Positions 31,845 to 40,827 are shown, counted from the stretch's first letter. The stretch is DNA of 64,000 nt from Amycolatopsis eburnea (GCF_003937945.1 NZ_RSEC01000058.1:124001-188000), one strand, 5' to 3'. Program-made: numbers and translations. Notes: generated by a model not told the origin, from the sequence alone.

Positions 31845-32441
31845 ATGTCGATCACCAGTGAATTCCTCCGCCACCCGCTGCTGACGGGCGCGATCGCGCC
31901 CAGCTCCCCGCGGCTGGCCGAACCGATGACGGCGGGCCTCGGCCTGGAACGCGCGACGCGCGTCGCCGAACTGGGCCCGGGCACCGGCGTCTTCACCGAA
32001 GCGGTCCTCGCGCTGCTTCGCCCCGAAGCGCACCTGACCGCCGTCGAGATCAACCCGCGTTTCGCCGAGGCCCTCCGCAAGCGCTTCCCGCAGGTCGACG
32101 TCGTCACCGGCAGCGCGGAACACCTCGACCAAGCCGGTCTCGACGTCGTCGTTTCCGGGCTGCCGTGGAGGGCCATGACCGCGGCCCGGCAGCACCGCAT
32201 CCTCGACGCGGTCGTCGCGGCGCTCGCCCCGACCGGCCGGTTCACGACGTTCGCCTACGCCCACGCGGCCTGGACACCGCCCGCGCGCCGCTTCGCCGCT
32301 TCACTGCGAAGCCGTTTCGCGGTCGTGGAGCGCACTCCGGTGGTCTGGGGCAACCTGCCGCCCGCGTTCGTCTACCGCGCGGCGCTCCCGGTCGCGGTGG
32401 GGAGGGCCCGGCGTGGACAGCCTGCTGCGGCCGTTGCTTGA
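31845..32441 (+). CDS. Phospholipid N-methyltransferase/rRNA-dimethyltransferase-like protein
   Basis: The 198-residue SAM-dependent methyltransferase starts LRHPLLTGAIAPSSPRLAEP, as in PmtA-type phosphatidylethanolamine methyltransferases. It has motif I VAELGPGTGVFTEAVL near residue 42 and acidic AVEINPRFAE near 70; the motif IV region is VVVSGLPWRAM. The same pattern occurs in KsgA-related enzymes, so the substrate is uncertain. TACCGT lies 7 nt before the ATG, a leaderless-type arrangement. It overlaps the DedA gene by 29 nt, suggesting a two-gene membrane unit. Confidence 0.8.
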   Translation: MSITSEFLRHPLLTGAIAPSSPRLAEPMTAGLGLERATRVAELGPGTGVFTEAVLALLRPEAHLTAVEINPRFAEALRKRFPQVDVVTGSAEHLDQAGLDVVVSGLPWRAMTAARQHRILDAVVAALAPTGRFTTFAYAHAAWTPPARRFAASLRSRFAVVERTPVVWGNLPPAFVYRAALPVAVGRARRGQPAAAVA

Positions 32442-32901
32442 CGCGCCCCCGGCGGTCGTCTACCTGGTCTGCGCGCTGGTGATCGCGGCGGAAACCGCGC
32501 TGCTGCCGGGCATCGTGCTGCCGACGCTGTCGACGTTGCTGCTCATGGGTTTCCTCGCCGAGCGCGGCACGCTCGACTTCGGGCTCGCTTTGGCGGTGGC
32601 GGTCGCTTCGGCGGTCTTCGGCGACCAGCTCGCCTACCTGGAAGGGCGGCACTGGGGACCGCGGCTCGCCCGCCGCGTCGGCCGGGATCGGTGGGACCGC
32701 GCGGAAAAGGCGGTTTCGCGCTACGGCGTCCCGGCTGTCATCGCGGGTCGCTGCCTGGTCGGGCTGCGGACGCTGGTGCCGCGCGTCGCGGGCTCGGCGG
32801 CCATGCCGTACCGCCGGTTCGCGGCGGGCAGCGTGACGGCGGCGGTGCTGTGGGCGGGCGCGGAACTGCTGGTCGGTCACACGACGGCGCTGGTGCTCTG
32901 A
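32413..32901 (+). CDS. DedA/SNARE-associated family membrane protein
   Basis: The 162-residue polytopic protein has the DedA pattern: an N-terminal segment LVCALVIAAETALLPGIVLP, FGDQLAYLEGRHWGPRL and the conserved RCLVGLRTLVPRVAGSAAM segment (equivalent of FxRxxPxxRxxxxxxAG). DedA proteins are proposed undecaprenyl-phosphate or lipid flippases supporting envelope homeostasis. It starts at GTG 32413 inside the methyltransferase gene, so the two are translationally coupled. The 3' end overlaps the convergent XRE gene by 25 nt. Confidence 0.9.
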   Translation: MDSLLRPLLDAPPAVVYLVCALVIAAETALLPGIVLPTLSTLLLMGFLAERGTLDFGLALAVAVASAVFGDQLAYLEGRHWGPRLARRVGRDRWDRAEKAVSRYGVPAVIAGRCLVGLRTLVPRVAGSAAMPYRRFAAGSVTAAVLWAGAELLVGHTTALVL

Positions 32902-33650
32902 AGCCGTTCCGCGGTTTCGGCGTCCGCGGGCAGGAACGTCTCCAGCTTCAGCTCCGACACCGTCACGTCCGCCGCCGTCGCGAACGTGGTGATCGCCGTG
33001 ATCAGCCGCAGCTCGCCGACCGAGCTGGCCAGCCGGACCGGCACCGCGAACCCGAGGTGCTCCGGCCCGGGCGCGGACGGCGGCGGCAGGTACCCCTCCA
33101 GCTCCGCGAGCTGGGCGGCCAGCCGCTCGTCGGGGATGCGGGCCAGGTCGTTGCGGAGGCGTTCGAGGATGTGCCGCGCCCAGTCGTCGAGGTTGCGCAC
33201 GCGCGGCGCCATCCCGCGCGGGTGCAGCGCGAGCCGCAGCGTGTCCACCGGTTCTTCGAGCAGCTCCGGCGCGACGCCTTCGGTGAGCAGCGTGAAGGCG
33301 TCGTTCTTGGCGACCAGCACGCCGTAGCGGTCGACGACGATCGCGGGGTAGGGCCGGTGGCCGTCGAGCAGCCGGCGCAGCCCGTCGAGCACCGGGCGGA
33401 TCGCGGGGTCGCCGAGCCGCGTCTCGGGGTACGTCGGCGCGTACCCGGCCGCGTGGAGCAGCCCGTTGCGCTCGCGCAGCGGCAGTTCGAGGGACTCGGC
33501 GACGCGCAGCACCATGCCGCGGCCGGGCACCGAGCGCCCGCTTTCCATGAAGCTCACGTGCCGCTGCGTCGTGCCCGCGCGCAGCGCCAGGTCGAGCTGG
33601 CTGAGCCGCCGCCGGGTGCGCCAGTCCTTGAGCGCCGTTCCGAAGTCCAC
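32877..33650 (-). CDS. XRE-family transcriptional regulator with MmyB-like C-terminal domain
   Basis: The 257-residue protein has an N-terminal helix-turn-helix of the XRE type (LKDWRTRRRLSQLDLALRAG, then TTQRHVSFMESGRSVP) and an MmyB-like ligand-binding domain (about 90-250, with PYPAIVVDRYGVLVAKN). I chose GTG 33650 because GGGGAAG lies 8 nt upstream; the frame is open far beyond. It is divergent from an LLM enzyme with a perfect palindrome between them, so it likely controls that gene and itself. Confidence 0.88.
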   Translation of the reverse strand: MDFGTALKDWRTRRRLSQLDLALRAGTTQRHVSFMESGRSVPGRGMVLRVAESLELPLRERNGLLHAAGYAPTYPETRLGDPAIRPVLDGLRRLLDGHRPYPAIVVDRYGVLVAKNDAFTLLTEGVAPELLEEPVDTLRLALHPRGMAPRVRNLDDWARHILERLRNDLARIPDERLAAQLAELEGYLPPPSAPGPEHLGFAVPVRLASSVGELRLITAITTFATAADVTVSELKLETFLPADAETAERLQSTSAVV

Positions 33651-33665
33651 GCGTCCATCTTCCCC

Positions 33666-33681
33666 ATTCCCCGCGGGGAAT
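33666..33681. promoter_or_regulatory. Candidate operator of the XRE regulator
   Basis: ATTCCCCGCGGGGAAT is a perfect 16-bp palindrome in the 65-bp gap between the divergent XRE and LLM genes. It overlaps the leader of both. Confidence 0.5.
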
Positions 33682-33715
33682 TGAGCGGCTCCCCGGATTC
33701 GGCGAGGGTTCGGCC

Positions 33716-34639
33716 ATGACGAAATACGGCCTGGTCGTCCCGACCTACCAGCCCATCCTCGACGCCGGGCGGACCGCGCCCGAGCTGGTCGGCGTCGCCG
33801 TCGAAGCGGAGCGCCTCGGTCTCGACTCGGTGTGGGTCGGCGACACCCTCGCGCGCGCTCCGCTGGACGCGTTGACCGTTCTTTCCGCTTTCGCGGCCCG
33901 CACCTCACGGGTGACGCTGGGGACGTCCGCCCTGCTCCCGGCGTTGCGCGACCCGATCCAGACGGCGAACCAGCTGCTGTCGGTCGACCTGCTCAGCGAA
34001 GGCAGGCTCACGGTGGCGGTCGGCGCCGGGTTCGCCGGGCGCAGCGAGCCGGAGTTCGCGTTCGTGGGGGTGCCTTGGGAGCGACGGCGTGCCCGCCTGG
34101 ACGACATCGTGGGCCTGTGGCGGGCGGCGTGGCGCGGCGAGAAGTCGTTCCACGGCGAAGTGCTGCACCACGACTCGCTGCCCGCGTTCCCCTCGCCCGC
34201 GCGGGACGGCGGCCCGCCGGTGTGGCTGGCCGCGTACACGCCGGGGGCGCTGGAGCGGGTCGGCCGGCTCTACGACGGCTGGCTGCCGTACCCGCCGGAC
34301 CCCGCGGACTACGGGTCCGGCCTGGCCCGGATCCGCGCGCGGGCGACGCGGCCGGTGACCCCGGCGCTGTTCGCGACGGTCCTGGTCGAGGACGACCCGG
34401 TGCGCGGGCGCGAGCTGCTGGAGCAGTACTGCCGGCGCAACTACGGGATGCCCGCCGACTTCGTCCAGGGCATCCAGATGCAGGTCACCGGGACCGCCGC
34501 GGAGGTCGCTTCGAAGCTGCGGGAGTACGAAGGCGCGGAGCACTTCCTGCTGCGCATCGCGAGCACCGAGCCGAAGGTGTTCGACGGGCAGCTGACCCGG
34601 GTCGCGGAGGTGGTGGAACTGCTGCGCGACCAGCCGTGA
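33716..34639 (+). CDS. LLM-class flavin/F420-dependent oxidoreductase
   Basis: The 307-residue protein has the luciferase-like barrel: YGLVVPTYQPILD at the N-terminus, AERLGLDSVWVGDTL, RVTLGTSALLPALRDPIQTA and LTVAVGAGFAGRSEPEF. Substrate and cofactor (FMN or F420) cannot be distinguished here. It differs from the other LLM gene at 19079 and is not its close copy. The gene is divergent from the XRE regulator and followed by mfd after 37 nt. Confidence 0.88.
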   Translation: MTKYGLVVPTYQPILDAGRTAPELVGVAVEAERLGLDSVWVGDTLARAPLDALTVLSAFAARTSRVTLGTSALLPALRDPIQTANQLLSVDLLSEGRLTVAVGAGFAGRSEPEFAFVGVPWERRRARLDDIVGLWRAAWRGEKSFHGEVLHHDSLPAFPSPARDGGPPVWLAAYTPGALERVGRLYDGWLPYPPDPADYGSGLARIRARATRPVTPALFATVLVEDDPVRGRELLEQYCRRNYGMPADFVQGIQMQVTGTAAEVASKLREYEGAEHFLLRIASTEPKVFDGQLTRVAEVVELLRDQP

Positions 34640-34676
34640 TCGAAAACTTGTCGGGGGTGGCACGTAGGCTGGGAAC

Positions 34677-37600
34677 GTGACCGAAGCTCCACTGTCCGGA
34701 CTCCTCACCGCCATCCTTCCCGACCCGGCCCTGCGCGGCGTGGTCGAGCGCGCCGGCGCGCCGCTGCTCGAGCTGCAGGGCCCGATCGCCGCCCGGCAGC
34801 TCGTCGCGGCCGCCCTCGCGGCGGACGACGGGGCGGGCAAACCCGTGCTCGCCGTCACCGCCACCGGCCGCGAGGCCGACGAGCTGACCGCGTCCCTCGG
34901 CGCCATGCTCGGCAAGGGCCGGGTCGCCGACTTCCCGAGCTGGGAGACGCTCCCGCACGAGCGGCTCTCGCCGCGCGCGGACACCGTCGGCCGCCGCCTG
35001 GAGGTGCTGCACCGGCTCAAGACCGGCGACGACTCCCTGCGCGTCGTCGTCGCCACCGTCCGCAGCCTGATCCAGCCGATGGCGCCCGGCCTCGGCTCGC
35101 TGAAGCCGATCGACCTCGTGGTCGGCGAGGAGGAGCCGTTCGAGGAGCTGCTCGAACGGCTCGTCGAGCTGGCCTACACCCGCGTCGACATGGTCGAGAA
35201 GCGCGGCGAGTTCGCCGTCCGCGGCGGCATCCTCGACCTGTTCGGGCCGACCGCGCAGCACCCCGTGCGCGTCGAGTTCTGGGGTGACGAGGTCAGCGAG
35301 ATCCGCGCGTTCGCCGTCTCCGACCAGCGGTCGCTGCCGGGCGAGATCCCGCGCGTCACCGCGCCGCCGTGCCGCGAGCTGCTGCTCACGGGGCCGGTCA
35401 AGGAGAAGGCCGCGGAGCTGGCGAAGACGTACGAAGCGGACGCGCACCTGGCCGAGATGCTCACCAAGCTCGCCGACGGCATCCCGGTCGAGGGCATGGA
35501 GGCGCTCATCCCGGTGCTCTGCGAAGGCGAGCTGGAGCTGCTCACCGACGCGATGCCGGTGGGCGCGCACGTGCTGCTCACCGACCCGGAGAAGATCCGC
35601 GCCCGCGCAGACGACCTGGTCCGCACCGGCCAGGAGTTCCTCGAAGCGTCCTGGACGACGGCCGCGGCGGGCGGGCAGGCCCCGATCGACCTCGGCGCGT
35701 CCGCCTACCGCGGGCTCGACGAGATCGCGTCGCACGCGCAGGACACCAAGCGCGCCTGGTGGACGCTGACCCAGCTGACCACCGAAGACCCGGACGTCCT
35801 GCGCGTCTCCGTCGAGGCCGCGCCGTCGTACCGGGGCGAGCTCGAGCGCGCGATGACGGACCTGCGCGCGCACACCGCGGCGGGCGGCACCGCGGTGCTC
35901 GTCGTCGCCGGCCAGGGCACCGCGTCCCGCGCCGTCGAGCAGCTGTCGGGCGCCGACGTCCCGGCGACGCAGGCCGGCGACGGGCTCACCGCGGCACCGG
36001 CGCCGGGCACTGTCACGGTCACCTGCGGCGGCCTCACCGACGGCTTCGTGTCGCCGGAGCTGGCCCTGGTCGTGCTGAGCGAGGCGGACCTCACCGGCCG
36101 CGGCGCGGGCGCCGGAACGTCCACAAAGGACCTGAACACGAAGATGCCGTCCCGGCGGCGCAACGCGGTCGACCCGCTGGCGCTCAAGGCGGGCGACTAC
36201 GTCGTGCACGACCAGCACGGCATCGGCCGGTTCGTCGAGATGGTGCAGCGGACGGTCGCCGGCGCCACCCGCGAGTACCTCCTGCTGGAGTACGCGTCGT
36301 CGAAGCGCGGCCACCCGGGTGACCGGCTGTTCGTGCCCACCGACCAGCTGGACGAGGTTTCCCGCTACGTCGGCGGTGAGCTGCCCACGCTCAACAAGCT
36401 GGGCGGCTCGGACTGGAAGAACACCAAGGCCAAGGCGAAGAAGGCGGTCAAGGAGATCGCCGCCGAGCTGGTGCAGCTGTACGCGGCGCGCCAGGCCGCG
36501 CCCGGGCACGCGTTCGGCCCGGACACGCCGTGGCAGGGCGAGCTGGAAGACGCCTTCCCGTTCACGGAGACGAACGACCAGCTCGCGGCCATCGACGAGG
36601 TCAAGGCCGACATGGAGCGCGGCGTCCCGATGGACCGCGTCATCTGCGGCGACGTCGGCTACGGCAAGACGGAGATCGCCGTGCGCGCGGCGTTCAAGGC
36701 GGTCCAGGACGGCAAGCAGGTCGCGGTGCTCGTCCCGACCACGCTGCTCGCGCAGCAGCACCTGAACACCTTCACCGAGCGCATGCGCTCCTTCCCGGTG
36801 AAGATCAAGGGCCTGTCCCGGTTCACGAACAAGGCGGAGTCGGACGCCATCCTCGAGCAGCTCGCGAGCGGCGAGGTCGACATCGTCATCGGCACGCACC
36901 GCCTGCTGCAGACCGGTATCCGCTACAAGGACCTCGGCCTCGTGATCGTCGACGAGGAGCAGCGGTTCGGCGTCGAGCACAAGGAGCACATCAAGGCGCT
37001 GCGCACGCACGTCGACGTGCTGACCATGTCGGCGACGCCGATCCCGCGCACGCTGGAGATGTCGCTGGCCGGCATCCGCGAGATGTCCACGATCCTGACC
37101 CCGCCGGAAGACCGCCACCCGATCCTGACCTACGTCGGCGCGTACGATGACAAGCAGGTCGGCGCGGCCATCCGCCGCGAGCTGCTGCGTGACGGCCAGG
37201 TCTTCTACGTCCACAACCGCGTTTCCTCGATCGAGAAGGCGGCGCGGCGGATCCGGGAATTGGTGCCGGAGGCGCGGGTCGTCACCGCGCACGGGCAGAT
37301 GAACGAGGAGAAGCTCGAAAAGATCATCCAGGGCTTCTGGGAAAACGAGTACGACGTCCTGGTGTGCACCACGATCGTCGAAACCGGGCTCGACATCTCG
37401 AACGCGAACACGCTGCTGGTCGAACGCGGCGACCTGCTCGGATTGGCTCAGCTGCACCAGTTGCGCGGCCGCGTCGGGCGCGGGCGCGAGCGCGGGTACG
37501 CGTACTTCCTGTACCCGCCGGAGGCCCCGCTGACGGAGACGGCGCACGACCGGCTGGCGACGATCGCGCAGAACACCGAGCTGGGCGCGGGCATGGCGGT

Positions 37601-38246
37601 CGCGATGAAGGACCTCGAAATCCGCGGCGCGGGCAACATCCTGGGCGCGGAGCAGTCCGGCCACATCGCGGGCGTCGGCTTCGACCTCTACGTGCGGCTG
37701 GTCGGCGAAGCGGTCGACGCGTTCCGGCGGCACGCGGGCGCCGAGCCGGCGGAAGACGAGGAACTGGCCGAAGTCCGCGTCGACCTCCCGATCGACGCCC
37801 ACATCCCGCACGACTACGTCCCGGGCGAGCGGCTGCGGCTGGAGGCGTACCGCAAGATCGCGGCGGCACCGGACACCGAGGGCCTCGACGCGGTGCGCGA
37901 AGAGCTGATCGACCGCTACGGCCAGCCGCCGGCCCCGGTGAACCGGCTGCTGGCGGTGGCGAAGTTCCGGCACACGTGCCGCGAGGCGGGCGTGACGGAG
38001 GTTGCGGTCCAGGGGAACACGATCCGCTTCGCGCCGCTGCCGCTGGCCGATTCGCAGATGGTGCGCCTGAAGCGGCTGTACCCGAAGGCGGTGTACAAGG
38101 CGGTGACGAACACGGTGTCGGTGCCGAAGCCGACCGAGGGCCCGGCGGGCGGCCGGATCGGCGCGCCGACGCTGCGGGACGAGGAACTGCTGGACTGGTG
38201 CACGAAGCTGCTGCTACAGCTGACGAAGAAGCCTGCCGCGGTTTAG
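34677..38246 (+). CDS. mfd: Transcription-repair coupling factor
   Basis: Mfd is a DNA translocase that removes stalled RNA polymerase and recruits UvrA. The 1189-residue protein has the UvrB-like N-terminal module (from about 40, with DFPSWETLPHERLSPRAD), the RNA-polymerase-interacting CarD-like domain (about 500-565, GDYVVHDQHGIGRFVEM), helicase motifs GDVGYGKTE near residue 660 and DEEQRFG near 760, the TRG region (VGRGRERGYAYFLY) and a C-terminal UvrA-masking domain. TAGGCT ends 6 nt before GTG 34677, so the transcript is probably leaderless. Length matches the family. Confidence 0.97.
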   Translation: MTEAPLSGLLTAILPDPALRGVVERAGAPLLELQGPIAARQLVAAALAADDGAGKPVLAVTATGREADELTASLGAMLGKGRVADFPSWETLPHERLSPRADTVGRRLEVLHRLKTGDDSLRVVVATVRSLIQPMAPGLGSLKPIDLVVGEEEPFEELLERLVELAYTRVDMVEKRGEFAVRGGILDLFGPTAQHPVRVEFWGDEVSEIRAFAVSDQRSLPGEIPRVTAPPCRELLLTGPVKEKAAELAKTYEADAHLAEMLTKLADGIPVEGMEALIPVLCEGELELLTDAMPVGAHVLLTDPEKIRARADDLVRTGQEFLEASWTTAAAGGQAPIDLGASAYRGLDEIASHAQDTKRAWWTLTQLTTEDPDVLRVSVEAAPSYRGELERAMTDLRAHTAAGGTAVLVVAGQGTASRAVEQLSGADVPATQAGDGLTAAPAPGTVTVTCGGLTDGFVSPELALVVLSEADLTGRGAGAGTSTKDLNTKMPSRRRNAVDPLALKAGDYVVHDQHGIGRFVEMVQRTVAGATREYLLLEYASSKRGHPGDRLFVPTDQLDEVSRYVGGELPTLNKLGGSDWKNTKAKAKKAVKEIAAELVQLYAARQAAPGHAFGPDTPWQGELEDAFPFTETNDQLAAIDEVKADMERGVPMDRVICGDVGYGKTEIAVRAAFKAVQDGKQVAVLVPTTLLAQQHLNTFTERMRSFPVKIKGLSRFTNKAESDAILEQLASGEVDIVIGTHRLLQTGIRYKDLGLVIVDEEQRFGVEHKEHIKALRTHVDVLTMSATPIPRTLEMSLAGIREMSTILTPPEDRHPILTYVGAYDDKQVGAAIRRELLRDGQVFYVHNRVSSIEKAARRIRELVPEARVVTAHGQMNEEKLEKIIQGFWENEYDVLVCTTIVETGLDISNANTLLVERGDLLGLAQLHQLRGRVGRGRERGYAYFLYPPEAPLTETAHDRLATIAQNTELGAGMAVAMKDLEIRGAGNILGAEQSGHIAGVGFDLYVRLVGEAVDAFRRHAGAEPAEDEELAEVRVDLPIDAHIPHDYVPGERLRLEAYRKIAAAPDTEGLDAVREELIDRYGQPPAPVNRLLAVAKFRHTCREAGVTEVAVQGNTIRFAPLPLADSQMVRLKRLYPKAVYKAVTNTVSVPKPTEGPAGGRIGAPTLRDEELLDWCTKLLLQLTKKPAAV

Positions 38247-38252
38247 CGAACG

Positions 38253-38305
38253 TTCGTGAAGGCCACCTTGAGGAAGCACAACTTCCTCAAGGTGGCCTTC
38301 ACGAA
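38253..38305. terminator. Bidirectional 24-bp hairpin after mfd, GTGAAGGCC family
   Basis: A perfect 24-bp inverted repeat with a 5-nt loop begins 7 nt after the mfd stop and ends 9 nt before the convergent gene's stop. Its arm contains GTGAAGGCCACCTT, matching GTGAAGGCCTCCTT at 7790. Confidence 0.75.
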
Positions 38306-38313
38306 ACGCGGGG

Positions 38314-38721
38314 TCAGCCGACTTCGCTGAACATCGGCGGGAGCGCCTCCGCCAGCCCCATCCGCACCTGCTCCTGGGGCACCGGGACCGCGCCGGCCCC
38401 GGCCATCGGCAGCGGCCGGGGCTTGCGCGGCATGCGCGAACCCGAACCCCCGCCCCGTCCGGGGTACACCAGCAACCCCCGCGCGGGATCCGGGACGGCG
38501 TCCAGCGCCGCCGTCACGACCGGCAGGCCCCGGAACGCGTCGCGCCGTTCCCCGCTCCCGAACTCGATTTCGAGCACCACACCCCATCGGTGCTCGTGCC
38601 ACACCCACTGCTCGGCGCCGTTCGTCAGCGCCGCTTCGGTGAGTGCGTCACCATAGGCGAGCCGCCACTTCGTGGCCGTGTGCTCACCGTCGAAGACTTC
38701 GATGGTCAGCCAATGGTCCAT
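38314..38721 (-). CDS. Hypothetical protein, actinobacterial
   Basis: The 135-residue protein has no signal peptide or membrane segment. The first 85 residues look like a compact alpha/beta domain (DHWLTIEVFDGEHTATKWRL, WVWHEHRWGVVLEIEFG). The rest is a Pro/Gly/Arg-rich linker with a short hydrophobic end. I do not recognise the family. It is convergent with mfd and divergent from the SurA-like lipoprotein gene. Confidence 0.7.
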   Translation of the reverse strand: MDHWLTIEVFDGEHTATKWRLAYGDALTEAALTNGAEQWVWHEHRWGVVLEIEFGSGERRDAFRGLPVVTAALDAVPDPARGLLVYPGRGGGSGSRMPRKPRPLPMAGAGAVPVPQEQVRMGLAEALPPMFSEVG

Positions 38722-38794
38722 AAGTCGACATTACGGCCGCCGGTACCCCAAGGGTGTTGCGTTTCGGCACCGATGGTGTGAGAGGGTATGCCCT

Positions 38795-39844
38795 GTGATG
38801 CGGATCATGGGGCGCCCTCGCGCGCTGGTCGCGGTCGTTGCCGGTGCTCTTCTGCTCGCCGGGTGCGGTGCCGGCCCCAGCCAGGTCGGCAGCGCCGTCA
38901 TCGTCGGCGACCGGTCGGTGTCGATCGACTCGGTCCAGTCGATGATCGACCAGGCGGTCCGCGAACACCCGTACGCGAAGAAGCTCGCCGGTGAGCACAA
39001 GCTCGACCTGCTGGGCCGCGAGATCGTCCGGCAGACCGTCCTCCACGAGCTGACCGCGCGCGCCGGCAAGCAGGAGAACCTCGTCGCGGACCAGGCGAAG
39101 ATCGCGGCGCTGGCCGCGCAGGTGACCCCGGCCCCGGTCACCGACACCGGGCAGGGCGACCAGGTCGCCGTCACGCAGATCGTTTCGAAGCTGCGCGACC
39201 GGAACGAGGTCGCGAGCGACGTCGTCCTGGAGCAGCAGCTCGCCCAGAAGACGCTGCCGAAGCTGTCCGTCGGCGCGGACTACATCGGCATCACCGCCAC
39301 CGGGGACAACGACCAGGCGGCCCGCACCCGCGCGTTCGACCTCGCGAAGGAGTTCGCCGCCGACCCGGGCAAGGTGCAGGCCACCGTCCAGCAGGCGCAG
39401 CAGGAAGCCCAGCAGGCGCAGCAGGCTCAGCAGACCGGGATGCCGGCCCCGCAGAGCGGCTACTCCGCGGGCCAGACCGCCGAGCTCTTCGGTGCCGCGC
39501 AGTACCCGGGTCTCGCGCAGACCGCGCTGTTCGGCTCCGAAAAGAACAGCGTCGTCGTCTTCCAGGCGCAGAAGCCGCAGAGCGCGGACTGGTTCGTCTT
39601 CGTCATCCGCGCCCGCGGCACCGACCAGGCCGTGCCGGCCGACCAGGAAGCGCAGAAGCCGACGGACGCGCAGCTGACGTCGATCGGCACCCGGCTGCTG
39701 CAGCCGTACCTCGGCCAGAGCGGCCTGCGCGTCAACCCGCGTTACGGCGTGTGGGATGTTGTGGGCATGAACCTCGTGCCGAACTCCGACGCCACCCAGG
39801 GCATCGTGCTGCCCGTGCGCGGTGCCGCGCCCGCGCAGCAGTGA
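38795..39844 (+). CDS. SurA-N-like lipoprotein (putative chaperone)
   Basis: The 349-residue protein has a lipoprotein signal with lipobox LLAGC (near residue 23) and a helical domain (about 35-200) like the SurA N-terminal chaperone domain: SVSIDSVQSMIDQAV, LLGREIVRQTVLHELTARAG. A parvulin PPIase domain is not apparent; instead there is a Gln/Ala-rich stretch (QQAQQEAQQAQQAQQ near 205). It probably helps fold exported proteins. GAGAGGG lies 8 nt before GTG 38795; ATG 38798 is an alternative. Its stop overlaps the mazG start (GTGA). Confidence 0.8.
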   Translation: MMRIMGRPRALVAVVAGALLLAGCGAGPSQVGSAVIVGDRSVSIDSVQSMIDQAVREHPYAKKLAGEHKLDLLGREIVRQTVLHELTARAGKQENLVADQAKIAALAAQVTPAPVTDTGQGDQVAVTQIVSKLRDRNEVASDVVLEQQLAQKTLPKLSVGADYIGITATGDNDQAARTRAFDLAKEFAADPGKVQATVQQAQQEAQQAQQAQQTGMPAPQSGYSAGQTAELFGAAQYPGLAQTALFGSEKNSVVVFQAQKPQSADWFVFVIRARGTDQAVPADQEAQKPTDAQLTSIGTRLLQPYLGQSGLRVNPRYGVWDVVGMNLVPNSDATQGIVLPVRGAAPAQQ

Positions 39845-40773
39845 CCACGGGTGTCGTCGTTGTCGTCCGCGGGACGACGCTGCCCGGCGCGGCACTGAAG
39901 CTCCTTCGCGAGTCCACGGAGGTCTACGCGGCCACCGACGTCGACCCGGCCGCGTTCGGGGTCCCGGCCGTCACCGAGGCGCCTTCGCTGAAGGACGTCG
40001 TGCTGCTGGCCGGGTCCCGGGACGAGCCCGCCGCGTCGCTGCTCATCGCGACCGGCGCGGTCGTCATCGAGACGCCGGCGCCGCCCCTGGTGCGGGCCGC
40101 GGAGGTGATGGACCGGCTCCGCTCGCCGGGCGGCTGCCCGTGGGACGCGGTCCAGACGCACGAATCGCTCCGGCAGTACCTGGTCGAGGAAACCTACGAG
40201 CTGCTCGACGCCATCGAAGACGGCGATCGTGAAGCGCTGCGCGAGGAACTCGGCGACGTCCTCCTGCAGGTGCTGTTCCACGCGCGCGTCGCGGCCGAGG
40301 ACCCGGCCGACCCGTTCGGCATCGACGACGTCGCCACCGCGCTGGTCGAGAAGCTGGTCGGGCGGCACCCGAACGTCTTCGCCGACGCGGACGAGGTGCA
40401 CACGGTCGAGCACCAGAACGTCAAGTGGGAAGAGCTGAAACAGCGCGAGAAGCAGCGCAAGTCCATTGTGGACGGCGTGGCGCTCGGCCAGCCCGCCGCC
40501 GCGCTGGCGGGCAAGCTGGGGCAGCGGTCCGGGCGGGCGGGCATCCCGCTCGACCTCTTCCCCGAAGGTTCGGGCGCCGCCGCCCAGCTGTTCCGCATCG
40601 CGGCGACTGCGCGCCGTGCGGGCGTCGACCCCGAAGACGAGCTGCGCGCGGTGGCGAAGCAGTTCGCGCGGGACGTCCGGAGCGCCGAGCAGGCCGCCCG
40701 CGACGCCGGCCTGGAGCCGACGACCCTCGAAGCCGACGGCTGGCGGAAATTCTGGCCCACCCGATCGGTGTGA
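39841..40773 (+). CDS. mazG: Nucleoside triphosphate pyrophosphohydrolase MazG
   Basis: MazG hydrolyses (d)NTPs, including damaged ones, to monophosphate and PPi. The 310-residue protein has an actinobacterial N-terminal domain (1-80), then the MazG core: RLRSPGGCPWDAVQTHESLR near residue 95 and VEETYELLDAIEDGD followed by EELGDVLLQVLFHARVA, giving the E-x-x-E and E-x-x-D metal residues. The start GTG 39841 overlaps the previous stop. The mfd-mazG-eno neighbourhood agrees with mycobacteria, where MazG protects against oxidised dCTP analogues. Confidence 0.94.
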   Translation: MTTGVVVVVRGTTLPGAALKLLRESTEVYAATDVDPAAFGVPAVTEAPSLKDVVLLAGSRDEPAASLLIATGAVVIETPAPPLVRAAEVMDRLRSPGGCPWDAVQTHESLRQYLVEETYELLDAIEDGDREALREELGDVLLQVLFHARVAAEDPADPFGIDDVATALVEKLVGRHPNVFADADEVHTVEHQNVKWEELKQREKQRKSIVDGVALGQPAAALAGKLGQRSGRAGIPLDLFPEGSGAAAQLFRIAATARRAGVDPEDELRAVAKQFARDVRSAEQAARDAGLEPTTLEADGWRKFWPTRSV

Positions 40774-40793
40774 CGCAGCACACATCCGGGTGA

Positions 40794-40818
40794 GAACCGT
40801 TTCCGATCATCGGGCGTC
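40794..40818 (+). promoter_or_regulatory. ECF-type promoter of the sigma factor gene
   Basis: GAACC, a 16-nt spacer and CGTC match the common ECF promoter layout. The predicted start lies at or next to the GTG at 40828, so the transcript appears leaderless. Its place before the ECF sigma gene suggests autoregulation. Confidence 0.6.
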
Positions 40819-40827
40819 TTGCCTGGT

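Noticed and set aside
34485..37973. A 1162-codon open frame antisense to mfd
   Set aside because: It is a typical high-GC shadow, rich in Arg/Leu/Val/Asp repeats, with no recognisable domain; mfd on the plus strand explains the codon pattern.
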